Source of the DNA: Nitrospirota bacterium | Lineage (GTDB): Bacteria; Nitrospirota; Nitrospiria; Nitrospirales; NS-4 | Length of the DNA stretch: 26,685 nucleotides | Reading direction: 5' to 3' | Assembly: GCA_005877525.1 (NCBI GenBank) | Contig: VBON01000067.1 | Span: 487 to 27,171, forward strand | Shown: piece by piece, positions 16,008-23,010 of the stretch | Position numbering within the stretch: the first letter of the stretch is position 1 | Layout of the letters: the number at the start of each line of letters is the position of its first letter | Position numbers and translations under genes: made by a program | Notes under the pieces: model-generated | Told to the model about the DNA's origin: nothing | Seen by the model: the letters and a program-made list of their open reading frames with translations, nothing else | Database searches by the model: none

Positions 16008-16847
16008 ATGTCGAATATTCTGAATCAGACTCAAGCGGCGGCGGCACCTGTCGGTCGTATGAGTTCCGTTGGGACGGGCCAGACGGATCAAGGCCGCGCG
16101 AAGGTGATGCAAATCCAGCTGAAAGAGGTGGCCATCGTGGTCTTTGCGCTCCTGGTGATTGGAGGCCTGGTGGGCGGCTATTGGTTATACACCCAGCGAG
16201 AGGAAAGCTATGGCGAAGGAAATATTATCTTTTCCAAAGATGCCAAGCCGGCCGTCACGTTGAATGCCCAACCGGCCGTCACTGGCCCTGCTGCAAAGGG
16301 GGTCGCGGCGACCAAGACAACAGATTCCATTCATGCCGACATCTACTTTGACTTCGACCGTAGCCGGTTGAGCGCAGATGGGGTGGCCATTCTCCAGGAG
16401 AAGGCCGCAGTTCTGAAGAAGGATGGCTCCTGGGCCGTGTTGGTCCAGGGTTATGCCGATCAGCACGGGCCCGCGGCCTACAACAAGACATTAGCAGCGC
16501 GACGGGCCGGAGCGGTCAAGCAATTCCTGGTCGAGTTGGGCATTCCCGAAACGTCCATCAAGGTCGTGACTCTGGGCAAAGAGGGAGCGATCTGTGATGA
16601 TCAGAGCAAGGAATGCCAGCGGCTCAACCGCCGGGTCCACCTCGAGATGATCAAGATGGGACCCCTTTCGGCTTTTCTCCCTCAGGCACCACCTTTCGCA
16701 AAACAGGACCAGAAAGACTCTGGTGCTGGCCTGCCAAAAGAGCTAGGAGCGCATTCGGATAGTACGGCCAATTCGGATTCCTCTGATCAAGAGGGAGATG
16801 ACTGGATAAATCCTGAACCCGAGAGCGCCGGTTCACATTCACACTGA
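16008..16847 (+). CDS. Membrane-anchored OmpA-domain protein
   Basis: 279 residues: a cytoplasmic N-terminal part without a cleavable signal, one membrane segment (about 41-61), a periplasmic linker, an OmpA-type peptidoglycan-binding domain (about 110-216) and an acidic, Ser-rich tail ending HSH. The peptidoglycan contacts are likely D151 in GYADQHG (usually GHTD) and R166 in LAARRAGAV; NRRVHLEM closes the domain. The topology suggests an inner-membrane protein reaching the cell wall, as in MotB- or TolR-like systems, but no channel partner is next to it. GGGGGGAG precedes ATG 16008. It is the first gene after the sigma-54 promoter at 15927 and so the probable target of the CHASE2 activator. 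Confidence 0.88.
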   Translation: MSNILNQTQAAAAPVGRMSSVGTGQTDQGRAKVMQIQLKEVAIVVFALLVIGGLVGGYWLYTQREESYGEGNIIFSKDAKPAVTLNAQPAVTGPAAKGVAATKTTDSIHADIYFDFDRSRLSADGVAILQEKAAVLKKDGSWAVLVQGYADQHGPAAYNKTLAARRAGAVKQFLVELGIPETSIKVVTLGKEGAICDDQSKECQRLNRRVHLEMIKMGPLSAFLPQAPPFAKQDQKDSGAGLPKELGAHSDSTANSDSSDQEGDDWINPEPESAGSHSH

Positions 16848-16985
16848 TCATGGTTGACGGGGCCGGCAATAGGTTAGGTCGTGGCGGCGGATCGCTACGC
16901 TTCTCTTTGAACGACAACTCGTCTAAGATACCTCGTCTCAGTGATCCTGAGAATTTTCTTGGACTGAAACCGTTACAGAGAGGCT

Positions 16986-17945
16986 ATGAGCATCGGGATA
17001 GGTCTCATTGGTCTCGGCCGCCATGGGGGTCGCTACGCCCAACATTTGCTCGATGGCGTTACCGGATGCCATCTGGTCGCGGTCTCACGACGCGACAGGA
17101 CAGCGGGACAGGCATTTGCTCAATCGGCAGGGGTTGTATTTGTTCCCGACTGGAGAGAGATGTTGGAGCGTAAAGATATTGATGCGATTGTGGTGGTGAC
17201 CCCGCCGAACGTCAACCACGACATTTGTATCGCGGCCGCCAAGGCCGGAAAAGCGATTCTTATAGAGAAACCCTTGGCGATGACCACCGAGGACGCCCGA
17301 GCAATGATCGACGCGACGCAAGCCGCCGGAGTTCCGCTGATGACAGCGCAGACTCTGCGGTTCACGCCGGTCCTCAGGCGTCTGCGGGAACGCTTGGCGG
17401 TCATCGGCAGTCTTGAGTACATGTGGCTCTCCATGCGAGTGGAACCCGCTCCCCATCATTGGCTGGAGGATCCGAAGCAGGCAGGTGGTGGGGTGTTGAT
17501 CGAGATCGGTATTCACCTCTTCGATCTCATCAGATACCTGACGGGCCATGAGGCTGTAGACGTTTGGGCTGAAATCGTGCGGTTGCATACAAGTCGCGTT
17601 GAGGACCTGGCCCTGGCCCGATTCCTGCTGGCCTCAGGCGTCCGCTGTTATGTCGAGGTCTCCAGGGTTTCAGCGGGACGCTCCTGCCGAATCGAGGCGG
17701 TCGGGGAAAACGGGCAATATGAAAGCCGATTGACACGGATTGAAGGGCGCAAAGTCGCCGAGACCGAGTCAGTCGCGGATGATCCTACAATTGTTAGCGT
17801 TTTGGAAGCGTTCGCCAGGAGTGTGGCAGCTGGGGAGCCGGTGCCTGTATCCGGGGAAGATGGGCTGCGCGCCGTCGTGATGGCGGAGGCCGCCTATCGA
17901 TCTGCGGCAGACGGGCGACCGGTCGCTGTGCCGGCAGCAGCCTGA
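16986..17945 (+). CDS. Gfo/Idh/MocA-family NAD(P)-dependent oxidoreductase
   Basis: 319 residues. The Rossmann fold begins GIGLIGLGRHGGRYA, the nucleotide-site motif is EKPLAMT (E94, K95, P96), and the C-terminal substrate domain carries GIHLFDLIRYLTG with H177 and D180. The family oxidises or reduces sugars, inositols and related compounds, and the substrate cannot be predicted. GAGAGG lies just before ATG 16986. It is about 140 bp after the OmpA-domain gene on the same strand, without a visible terminator, so read-through is possible. It converges with the Nudix gene. Confidence 0.88.
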   Translation: MSIGIGLIGLGRHGGRYAQHLLDGVTGCHLVAVSRRDRTAGQAFAQSAGVVFVPDWREMLERKDIDAIVVVTPPNVNHDICIAAAKAGKAILIEKPLAMTTEDARAMIDATQAAGVPLMTAQTLRFTPVLRRLRERLAVIGSLEYMWLSMRVEPAPHHWLEDPKQAGGGVLIEIGIHLFDLIRYLTGHEAVDVWAEIVRLHTSRVEDLALARFLLASGVRCYVEVSRVSAGRSCRIEAVGENGQYESRLTRIEGRKVAETESVADDPTIVSVLEAFARSVAAGEPVPVSGEDGLRAVVMAEAAYRSAADGRPVAVPAAA

Positions 17946-17979
17946 CTTCCGTCGCTGCATGCCGTTTCGAATGATGAGA

Positions 17980-18519
17980 TTAGCACGGGGTCGGTAAAAT
18001 CAGGCCAGTATGTAGGCGGAAGCCATCATTTTGCCGGTCTTCGACATAATGCTGTAGCGTCGCAGAGATCACGCGAAACGCCAACGTTTCCCAGGGAATC
18101 TCATCGGGCCTGAACAATTGGACTTCCAGGCTCTCGTGGCCCGCTTTGAAATCCGCACTCCGCAAGCTGCCCCGGAAGATCAGGTAGACCTGACTAATAT
18201 GGGGAATGCTGAAAACAGTATAGAGCGAAGTCAGCTCCACGTCGGCTTCGGCTTCCTCGCGTGTTTCCCGAAGCGCCGCCTGTTCGATGGTTTCTCCGTT
18301 CTCCATGAAGCCGGCCGGCAAGGTCCAGAGCCCGTATTGTGGCTCAATGGCCCGGCGGCAGAGAAGGATACGATCTTCCCACTCGGGGATGCATCCGGCC
18401 ACGATGCGAGGATTTTGATAATGGATCACCAGGCAGGTATCGCAGACAAAACGCGGCAGGTTGTCTCCCGCCGGAACCTTCAATGCGACCTTTGCCCCAC
18501 ATTGGCTGCAATAGTTCAT
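17980..18519 (-). CDS. Zinc-ribbon Nudix hydrolase
   Basis: 179 residues. An N-terminal zinc ribbon with two CxxC pairs (C4/C7, C26/C29) precedes a Nudix domain. The Nudix box runs from G70 (GFMENGETIEQAALRETREE) with E76, R84, E85, E88 and E89 in place; the usual late glycine is glutamate, as in several relatives. The family cleaves nucleoside diphosphates linked to another group, such as NADH or ADP-ribose, with Mg2+ in the cytoplasm. NudC-like activity is possible, but the C-terminal NudC specificity motif is not evident. It stands alone between convergent and divergent neighbours. Confidence 0.88.
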   Translation of the reverse strand: MNYCSQCGAKVALKVPAGDNLPRFVCDTCLVIHYQNPRIVAGCIPEWEDRILLCRRAIEPQYGLWTLPAGFMENGETIEQAALRETREEAEADVELTSLYTVFSIPHISQVYLIFRGSLRSADFKAGHESLEVQLFRPDEIPWETLAFRVISATLQHYVEDRQNDGFRLHTGLILPTPC

Positions 18520-18663
18520 CGCTGAGAATTATGACATGCCTGCACCTGAATCTGTCAGAGCAATTTTCGCTTCGGATAATTTTTTTGCAAACGAGTTCTC
18601 ATCCCTCCGTGGTTGCACCTGGGATCCGATAGGATTCAGCATCGCGCCGTAGGCACTGCTGCG
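18520..18663. other. Intergenic region, no gene seen
   Basis: 144 bp between the Nudix start and the stop of the micropeptide gene, both on the minus strand. No T-run terminator or good promoter was found. Together with the region up to 18985 this is the longest stretch without a sizeable frame. Confidence 0.4.
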
Positions 18664-18789
18664 TTAAGCAGCTTTTCCGGTCTCTTCTGTTCTCCCGATT
18701 TTCTGATGGGGCTCGTCCAGGTTTGTAGCGTACATGGCTATGGCCCAGGTGAATGCCATCAATCCCAAAATTGCGATAACAGGAAGCAT
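18664..18789 (-). CDS. 41-residue single-pass membrane micropeptide
   Basis: The frame ATG 18789 to TAA 18664 encodes 41 residues: a hydrophobic helix (about 2-21, LPVIAILGLMAFTWAIAMYA) followed by a polar, charged tail (TNLDEPHQKIGRTEETGKAA). AGAGGAGG lies seven bases before the ATG, among the strongest ribosome sites in the window. There is no cleavage site, so it is probably a small integral membrane protein, perhaps an accessory subunit. The family is not recognised. It is divergent from the ZIP transporter, about 200 bp apart. Confidence 0.65.
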   Translation of the reverse strand: MLPVIAILGLMAFTWAIAMYATNLDEPHQKIGRTEETGKAA

Positions 18790-18913
18790 AGTATCCTCCT
18801 CTCAATGACTGTGCCTGATTACAAGCTAACAAGCCCCAATTAGGCTGCCATTAATGAGAGATTAGGCTTCGATAAGGTTCTAACTCGCTCAGCCCGGCTG
18901 AGAAACGTGGGTC

Positions 18914-18943
18914 TTGACAAGCCGGCGGTTGATAGAGAAGAAT
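18914..18943 (+). promoter_or_regulatory. Candidate promoter of the ZIP transporter gene
   Basis: A perfect -35 TTGACA (18914-18919) is followed after 18 nt by AAGAAT (18938-18943), a 4/6 -10. Transcription would start near 18950, in the palindrome described next, about 36 nt before ATG 18986. Confidence 0.5.
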
Positions 18944-18950
18944 GAGATTC

Positions 18951-18970
18951 AAATTCAATATTGAAAATTT
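18951..18970. promoter_or_regulatory. Palindromic operator candidate before the ZIP gene
   Basis: TTCAATATTGAA (18954-18965) is a perfect 12-bp palindrome. The flanks AAA and AAATT extend the symmetry with one inserted base. The site lies just downstream of the candidate -10 and over the likely start point, an ideal place for repression. A metal-sensing repressor is plausible given the gene, but the sequence does not clearly match a known Fur, Zur or MntR box. Confidence 0.5.
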
Positions 18971-18985
18971 GCGGGGGACTGCTTC

Positions 18986-19756
18986 ATGGACCAGCAGCAA
19001 TTGTTCTGGCAGCTTATCGGTTTCGGCACTGTGGCCGGCCTGATTCCTGTTTACTTGGGAATCGCCGCGGCGCTGTTAGCGATCAAGATATTGAATCGCT
19101 CCTGGGAAGGATTTTTGACCGGTATCGCAACGGGCATCCTTGTCTATCTCTTTTTCGACCTTATGCATGAGGCTGTGGAGCTGACATCCGCGAAGGATCC
19201 GACCTCATGGGTGATTTTTCTCGGCAGCCTGCTGCTCGGCTTTGTGGGACTGGTTGCGATGGAACAGCGGCAGCAGGGAAGAAATCGATTTGAGGTGCCT
19301 CGTCTCTTTCTCCCGTACATGATCGCCCTAGGGATGGGTCTGCATAATCTTGGCGAAGGTCTGGCGATTGGCGCCAGCTATGCGCACGGGGAGTGGGTCC
19401 TCAGCGGCGTGTTGATCGGCGGTTTTGCGCTGCATAATGGTACGGAGGGGTTTGCGATCGTCGGCTCCGTCGGAAAGGCGCGGTTGGCCGCCAAGGATAT
19501 TTTTCTCATGGGATTGATAGCCGGTTTACCCACGTGTCTAGGAGCCGTCATCAGCGGATTCACGGTCGCTCCCTATCTCTCGATTATGTTCTACACGGTG
19601 GCCGCGGGATCGCTGCTCTATGTGATCTTTTCCCTCGTCTCGATTTTCTATACGGCCACCAGACGGATGCAGACCGCAACCGGAGTGTTCGCCGGAGTCA
19701 GCTTGATGTATGTCACGGCGATGCTCCTTACAATCTTCTCAGGCATGAAAACCTAA
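18986..19756 (+). CDS. ZIP-family divalent metal transporter
   Basis: 256 residues with about eight membrane segments. The two metal-site helices are intact: HNLGEG (H120, N121, E124) and HNGTEG (H150, N151, E154). ZIP proteins bring Zn2+, Fe2+ or related ions into the cytoplasm; the exact metal cannot be read. FDLMHEA (59-63) in an early helix adds a possible metal contact. GGGGGACT precedes ATG 18986 at somewhat long spacing. The gene has its own promoter and operator candidate, suggesting metal-responsive control. A zinc-ribbon membrane protein follows 40 nt later. Confidence 0.9.
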   Translation: MDQQQLFWQLIGFGTVAGLIPVYLGIAAALLAIKILNRSWEGFLTGIATGILVYLFFDLMHEAVELTSAKDPTSWVIFLGSLLLGFVGLVAMEQRQQGRNRFEVPRLFLPYMIALGMGLHNLGEGLAIGASYAHGEWVLSGVLIGGFALHNGTEGFAIVGSVGKARLAAKDIFLMGLIAGLPTCLGAVISGFTVAPYLSIMFYTVAAGSLLYVIFSLVSIFYTATRRMQTATGVFAGVSLMYVTAMLLTIFSGMKT

Positions 19757-19796
19757 ATGAAAACCGCGCGGATTAGAGGTATGATGCGTATGTCTT

Positions 19797-20213
19797 ATGC
19801 GCATGTGCCCGAAATGCCGCCTAGTGACTGCCAACGACCGGACGTGTGCGGAATGCGGATGGAATCTATCCAGCGGATATCCAGCCAGCGGGGACGCAGC
19901 CGGCAACTTTGCCGAACGTCTTAAGGCGCTCACAATCTTCAGTGCCGTCATGTTCGTCGCAGCATTCGCAGTCTCGCTTTCGGTGACCCCGGGCGATTCT
20001 GTGCGGTCTGCTCTCGCCGGCGGGTTGTTCGGCGCGGGTCTAATTGCCGACTTCTTTTTGGTGCGATTCATTTATCGTGCGGCGGAACTCTACCAGGAAG
20101 CTCAAAGGTGGACCGTCGGTGCGTTGCTTACCTTTCCGTTCGGTACGCTCGTATTCGCGTGGCTGCTCGCCCGGCGTCTTCGCCACCACAAGCCTGTTTC
20201 TCCGCCGGCCTAA
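19797..20213 (+). CDS. Zinc-ribbon membrane protein of unknown function
   Basis: 138 residues. An N-terminal zinc ribbon (C4/C7 and C17/C20: CPKC, CAEC) is followed by about three membrane segments (near 43-64, 70-92 and 105-125) and a short basic tail. No family function is recognised. ATG 19797 lacks a clear ribosome site; ATG 19803, two codons later, is equally possible. It follows the ZIP gene by 40 nt and may share its transcript. Confidence 0.7.
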   Translation: MRMCPKCRLVTANDRTCAECGWNLSSGYPASGDAAGNFAERLKALTIFSAVMFVAAFAVSLSVTPGDSVRSALAGGLFGAGLIADFFLVRFIYRAAELYQEAQRWTVGALLTFPFGTLVFAWLLARRLRHHKPVSPPA

Positions 20214-20301
20214 GGAGGACGCGCTTGAACAGGAGTTCCTCTTGAGATATTCTGCTGTAGGCGTACTTTTACACATTATCTTTGGCACTGGAGGTGAGAT
20301 T

Positions 20302-20940
20302 GTGAAACACGCGGTCATGTTAGCGGTACTGGGCATCGGAATGGTTATGCTGATCGGATGCGGGGGAAGGGGACAGACGATCCCGTTAGCCCTGGATATG
20401 AAGACCGTACCGGACCCGCCGAAGGTACGCGACGCTCCCCGCGTGGCGGTTATTCCCTTTGAGGACGTCCGTTCTGATAAGACCGCGATCGGGCGCCACC
20501 AACACTACGTTGAAACCATTGTGGATCGCTATGTGCCGGTTGAGGGCTCCGCCGCGGACCAGATTACAAAGTTTGTCGTGGACTATTTGACGCAGGCGGG
20601 ATTCTCGGTGTCGCTGCTTCAGCCGGGGGCCCAGCCGGCGGCGGGTAATGCCGATGTGATTATGACGGGACAGATCGAATCGTATTGGAATGACGCGGTG
20701 TCCAGGTTGGCGCGCACCGAGATGACCTCCAAGAACCGGATTCGGATCAAACTCACGAACCTCAGCGACAAAAGCACGACGTTTTCGACCGTCGTCGGGG
20801 AAGGCGCGTCCACAGTCGTCACCTTCGATCCCGAGGACCTGGCGAAGCTCGACAGCGAGGCCTTGGGCCAGAGCCTGGCCCGCTTTCTGGCGGACCTGGT
20901 CGTCGTCGATCGCGCGCTCAAGCCGAAGCGTGAAGGATGA
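20302..20940 (+). CDS. Lipoprotein of a YajG-like type
   Basis: 212 residues from GTG 20302, which has GGAGGTG seven bases upstream. The frame is open from 20044, but that would overlap the previous gene and bury the signal. The lipoprotein signal ends LIGC with the lipidated Cys at 20. The mature domain (RVAVIPFEDVRSDK, ADQITKFVVDYLTQAGFSV, ADVIMTGQIESYWND) resembles YajG-type and other envelope lipoproteins of unknown role. It is preceded by the zinc-ribbon protein (88 nt) and followed by the LOG-family gene (69 nt), all on the plus strand. Confidence 0.78.
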   Translation: MKHAVMLAVLGIGMVMLIGCGGRGQTIPLALDMKTVPDPPKVRDAPRVAVIPFEDVRSDKTAIGRHQHYVETIVDRYVPVEGSAADQITKFVVDYLTQAGFSVSLLQPGAQPAAGNADVIMTGQIESYWNDAVSRLARTEMTSKNRIRIKLTNLSDKSTTFSTVVGEGASTVVTFDPEDLAKLDSEALGQSLARFLADLVVVDRALKPKREG

Positions 20941-21009
20941 CCGTGATGTCTTTTCCATGGGCAGGTTCGTCAGGTCGGCGGGATTGCCGGGCCTGAACAG
21001 CAGACACAC

Positions 21010-22065
21010 GTGGCAAAGCAGTCTATTTCCGTCGAGCAGTTGCGGAAGCAGGTTGAAGAGTTTCTAGCGCTGCCCCATTCGGATCCCCAAGCCGCGATCC
21101 TCAAAGAACTCCTGGGCGCCGTCCTTCGCCTAAACACCGAACGCCTGGACATGCTCGACCTAAAGATCATCCACCGGAGTCTGAAGGAGATGCGCTATGC
21201 CTTCCGCGTCTTCAAACCCTACCGGCACCAGCGCAAGGTCAGCATTTTTGGATCGGCCAGGCTTCCGTCCGATACTCCGCTTTACGACCTGGCGCGACGG
21301 TTTGCAAAATTGCTGACCCAAGAGGGATTCATGGTGATAACGGGAGCCGGAGACGGCATCATGCGGGCGGCCAACGAGGGCGCCGGCCGCGAAAACAGCT
21401 TTGGGGTCAATATCCTCCTGCCATTCGAGCAGGAGGCGAATCCCTCGATCGTCGACGACCCCAAGCTGATCACCTTCAAGTATTTCTTTACGCGGAAGCT
21501 GTTCTTCGCGCGGGAATCGCACGCCAGCGCGGTCTTCCCCGGCGGCTTTGGGACGCATGACGAATGCTTTGAAATCTTGACGCTGCTGCAGACCGGCAAA
21601 AACAACCCGCACCCCGTCGTCATGCTCGACGTTCCCGGAGGCACGTACTGGCTAAGATGGCAACGCTTCATCCAGGAAGACATGGTGGCGACCAGGCTCG
21701 TATCGCCGGAAGACCTGAACCTGTTTCGGATCGTGGACTCCGCGGAGGCAGCGGTGGCGGAAATCGCAGGCTTCTATCGGAATTACCACTCTTGCCGGTT
21801 TGTGAAGGGCCAGCTGGTGCTGCGCCTGCAGCATCTCCTGACGGCGGAACAGGTGGACAGGTTGAACGAACAGATTGCCCATCTGTACCCGGGGGGGAAG
21901 CTCGAGCAGCGCTCGGCGCTGCCTGAAGAAGCCGACGAGCCGGAGTTGCTCGCCCTGCCCCGACTGGTGGTGCCTTACGATCGACGAAGCGCGGGATACC
22001 TCCGGCAGTTGATCGATCTGGTCAACGCCCTGCCCTACGTAGGGCCGGTGCCATCGCCAGCCTAA
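21010..22065 (+). CDS. LOG-family protein (lysine-decarboxylase-like fold)
   Basis: 351 residues. The core has SIFGSAR (78-84), VITGAGDGIMRAANEGA (109-125) and the family signature PGGFGTHDE (177-185). Members cleave nucleoside 5'-monophosphates, releasing cytokinin-type bases or ribose-5-phosphate, despite the frequent label lysine decarboxylase. This one has a long N-terminal helical part and a C-terminal extension of about 100 residues beyond the minimal fold. The start is GTG 21010 without a clear ribosome site. Its stop is interleaved with that of the convergent AdoMet-decarboxylase-like gene (22062). Confidence 0.85.
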   Translation: MAKQSISVEQLRKQVEEFLALPHSDPQAAILKELLGAVLRLNTERLDMLDLKIIHRSLKEMRYAFRVFKPYRHQRKVSIFGSARLPSDTPLYDLARRFAKLLTQEGFMVITGAGDGIMRAANEGAGRENSFGVNILLPFEQEANPSIVDDPKLITFKYFFTRKLFFARESHASAVFPGGFGTHDECFEILTLLQTGKNNPHPVVMLDVPGGTYWLRWQRFIQEDMVATRLVSPEDLNLFRIVDSAEAAVAEIAGFYRNYHSCRFVKGQLVLRLQHLLTAEQVDRLNEQIAHLYPGGKLEQRSALPEEADEPELLALPRLVVPYDRRSAGYLRQLIDLVNALPYVGPVPSPA

Positions 22066-22505
22066 TACCGGAGTGTCACGGAGGAGGTGCTGCTCCGCGC
22101 CCTGAAAAACTTTTTGGAGAAGGTCTCCACGACAGCCGGGTCATACCCTTTGCAACTGAAGATGTCGAGGTAGGCCCGGTTTGTATCGTTGGCGAAGTGT
22201 CCACTGATGAGGGAGGTCTCGATGAGTTGGGTCATCGAATAGCCGGCGACCCGTCCCTCTCCAAAGTGGATGATCTGGCAATCGCCGTATCGCTTCATCC
22301 CGATCAGGTCGCAGAGCGCGACCACATACGCTTGAATTTTTTTTCGGCTGCGGATGGTGTCGGGATGACAGTCTTGAAGGTCAACGGAAGCGGAGAGGCC
22401 CCAGGCCTTTCCCTCTCCCACCAGCTCGTCTTGCAAGCCGTTCGGAGAGAGCGCCGGGGCCATCGTTGGCAAGATTGCGCTTTCAGCATTTACGAGTGCG
22501 TTCAT
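22062..22505 (-). CDS. S-adenosylmethionine decarboxylase-like proenzyme
   Basis: 147 residues resembling the small SpeD class that self-cleaves to make a pyruvoyl group. The cleavage region reads LIETSLISGHF. With S98 as the pyruvoyl precursor, H103 (+5) and C118 (+20, in DIFSCKGYD) fall at the spacings of the processing histidine and catalytic cysteine in classical AdoMetDC, but the usual E-S pair is E-T-S. Product would normally be decarboxylated AdoMet for spermidine; other pyruvoyl decarboxylase activities are known among SpeD homologues. No spermidine synthase is adjacent. AGGAGGT lies 12 nt before ATG 22505, a little far. Convergent with the LOG gene, with overlapping stops. Confidence 0.78.
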   Translation of the reverse strand: MNALVNAESAILPTMAPALSPNGLQDELVGEGKAWGLSASVDLQDCHPDTIRSRKKIQAYVVALCDLIGMKRYGDCQIIHFGEGRVAGYSMTQLIETSLISGHFANDTNRAYLDIFSCKGYDPAVVETFSKKFFRARSSTSSVTLRY

Positions 22506-22655
22506 CGATAGAGATTACCTCCTGGTAGTTGATTGTCCGAGTGCGATGCAGCCGCCACTATAACACAAATTTTGCGATGTCCATCCCACTAGGCATTTTT
22601 TTTCTTATCGGCATCCTGAAGAAGGATCTTAAGGTCGGCCCGCTGGACGGAAAAC

Positions 22656-22961
22656 TTACAGCGAGGTCTGGCCTTCTTCGGCAGACATTTTTCCCAACTC
22701 AACTTGCCGCCGCACCCACAACTCGTGTTGCGTGCGCAGTTGATATTCCCGGCGACGGGCGAGGGCGCCGCCGCCTAAGGTCCAGATGGAGGTGAAAAAG
22801 GTATCTTGCTGTGAAGACAGGAGACCGGCTTGACCCAGGACGGCTTGCTCATCGAAGAACGGGGAATCCCACGACCAGGTCTCGTCGTAAGGTGGCGTCG
22901 TCGCGCACGCCGCGATGAGAACTGCCGCCAGGAGGGCGAGAAGCGTGCGCCGGCGCATCAT
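22656..22961 (-). CDS. Small lipoprotein of unknown function
   Basis: 101 residues from ATG 22961: MMRRR, a hydrophobic stretch and lipobox LIAAC (lipidated Cys 19), followed by ATTPPYDE. The mature part is short, polar and rich in Arg, Gln and Glu (RRREYQLRTQHELWVRRQ). The frame is open to TTG 22997, but that adds residues before the signal. No ribosome site is evident. It begins 49 nt after the putA stop on the same strand and is probably in its transcript. No family is recognised. Confidence 0.62.
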   Translation of the reverse strand: MMRRRTLLALLAAVLIAACATTPPYDETWSWDSPFFDEQAVLGQAGLLSSQQDTFFTSIWTLGGGALARRREYQLRTQHELWVRRQVELGKMSAEEGQTSL

Positions 22962-23010
22962 AGGCGGAGGATAACGAGAAGGGTGTTGCAGAAGCAAGGC
23001 TGATGTCAGA

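Noticed and set aside
15602..16112. Long minus-strand frames over the regulator end and the promoter region
   Set aside because: They are antisense to a well-supported domain, have no proper ribosome site, and their cysteine-rich stretch is just the palindromes translated.
18647..18680. Possible third copy of the hairpin repeat (CCGTAG...GCAG...CTTTT)
   Set aside because: Only the ends agree, the stem is not the same, and the region is explained by the 3' end of the micropeptide gene.
20044..20301. N-terminal extension of the lipoprotein frame
   Set aside because: It overlaps the preceding gene and would hide a clear lipoprotein signal and ribosome site at GTG 20302.
20937..20996. 19-codon frame overlapping the lipoprotein stop (ATGA)
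   Set aside because: It is too short and unremarkable; there is no sign that it acts as a leader peptide.
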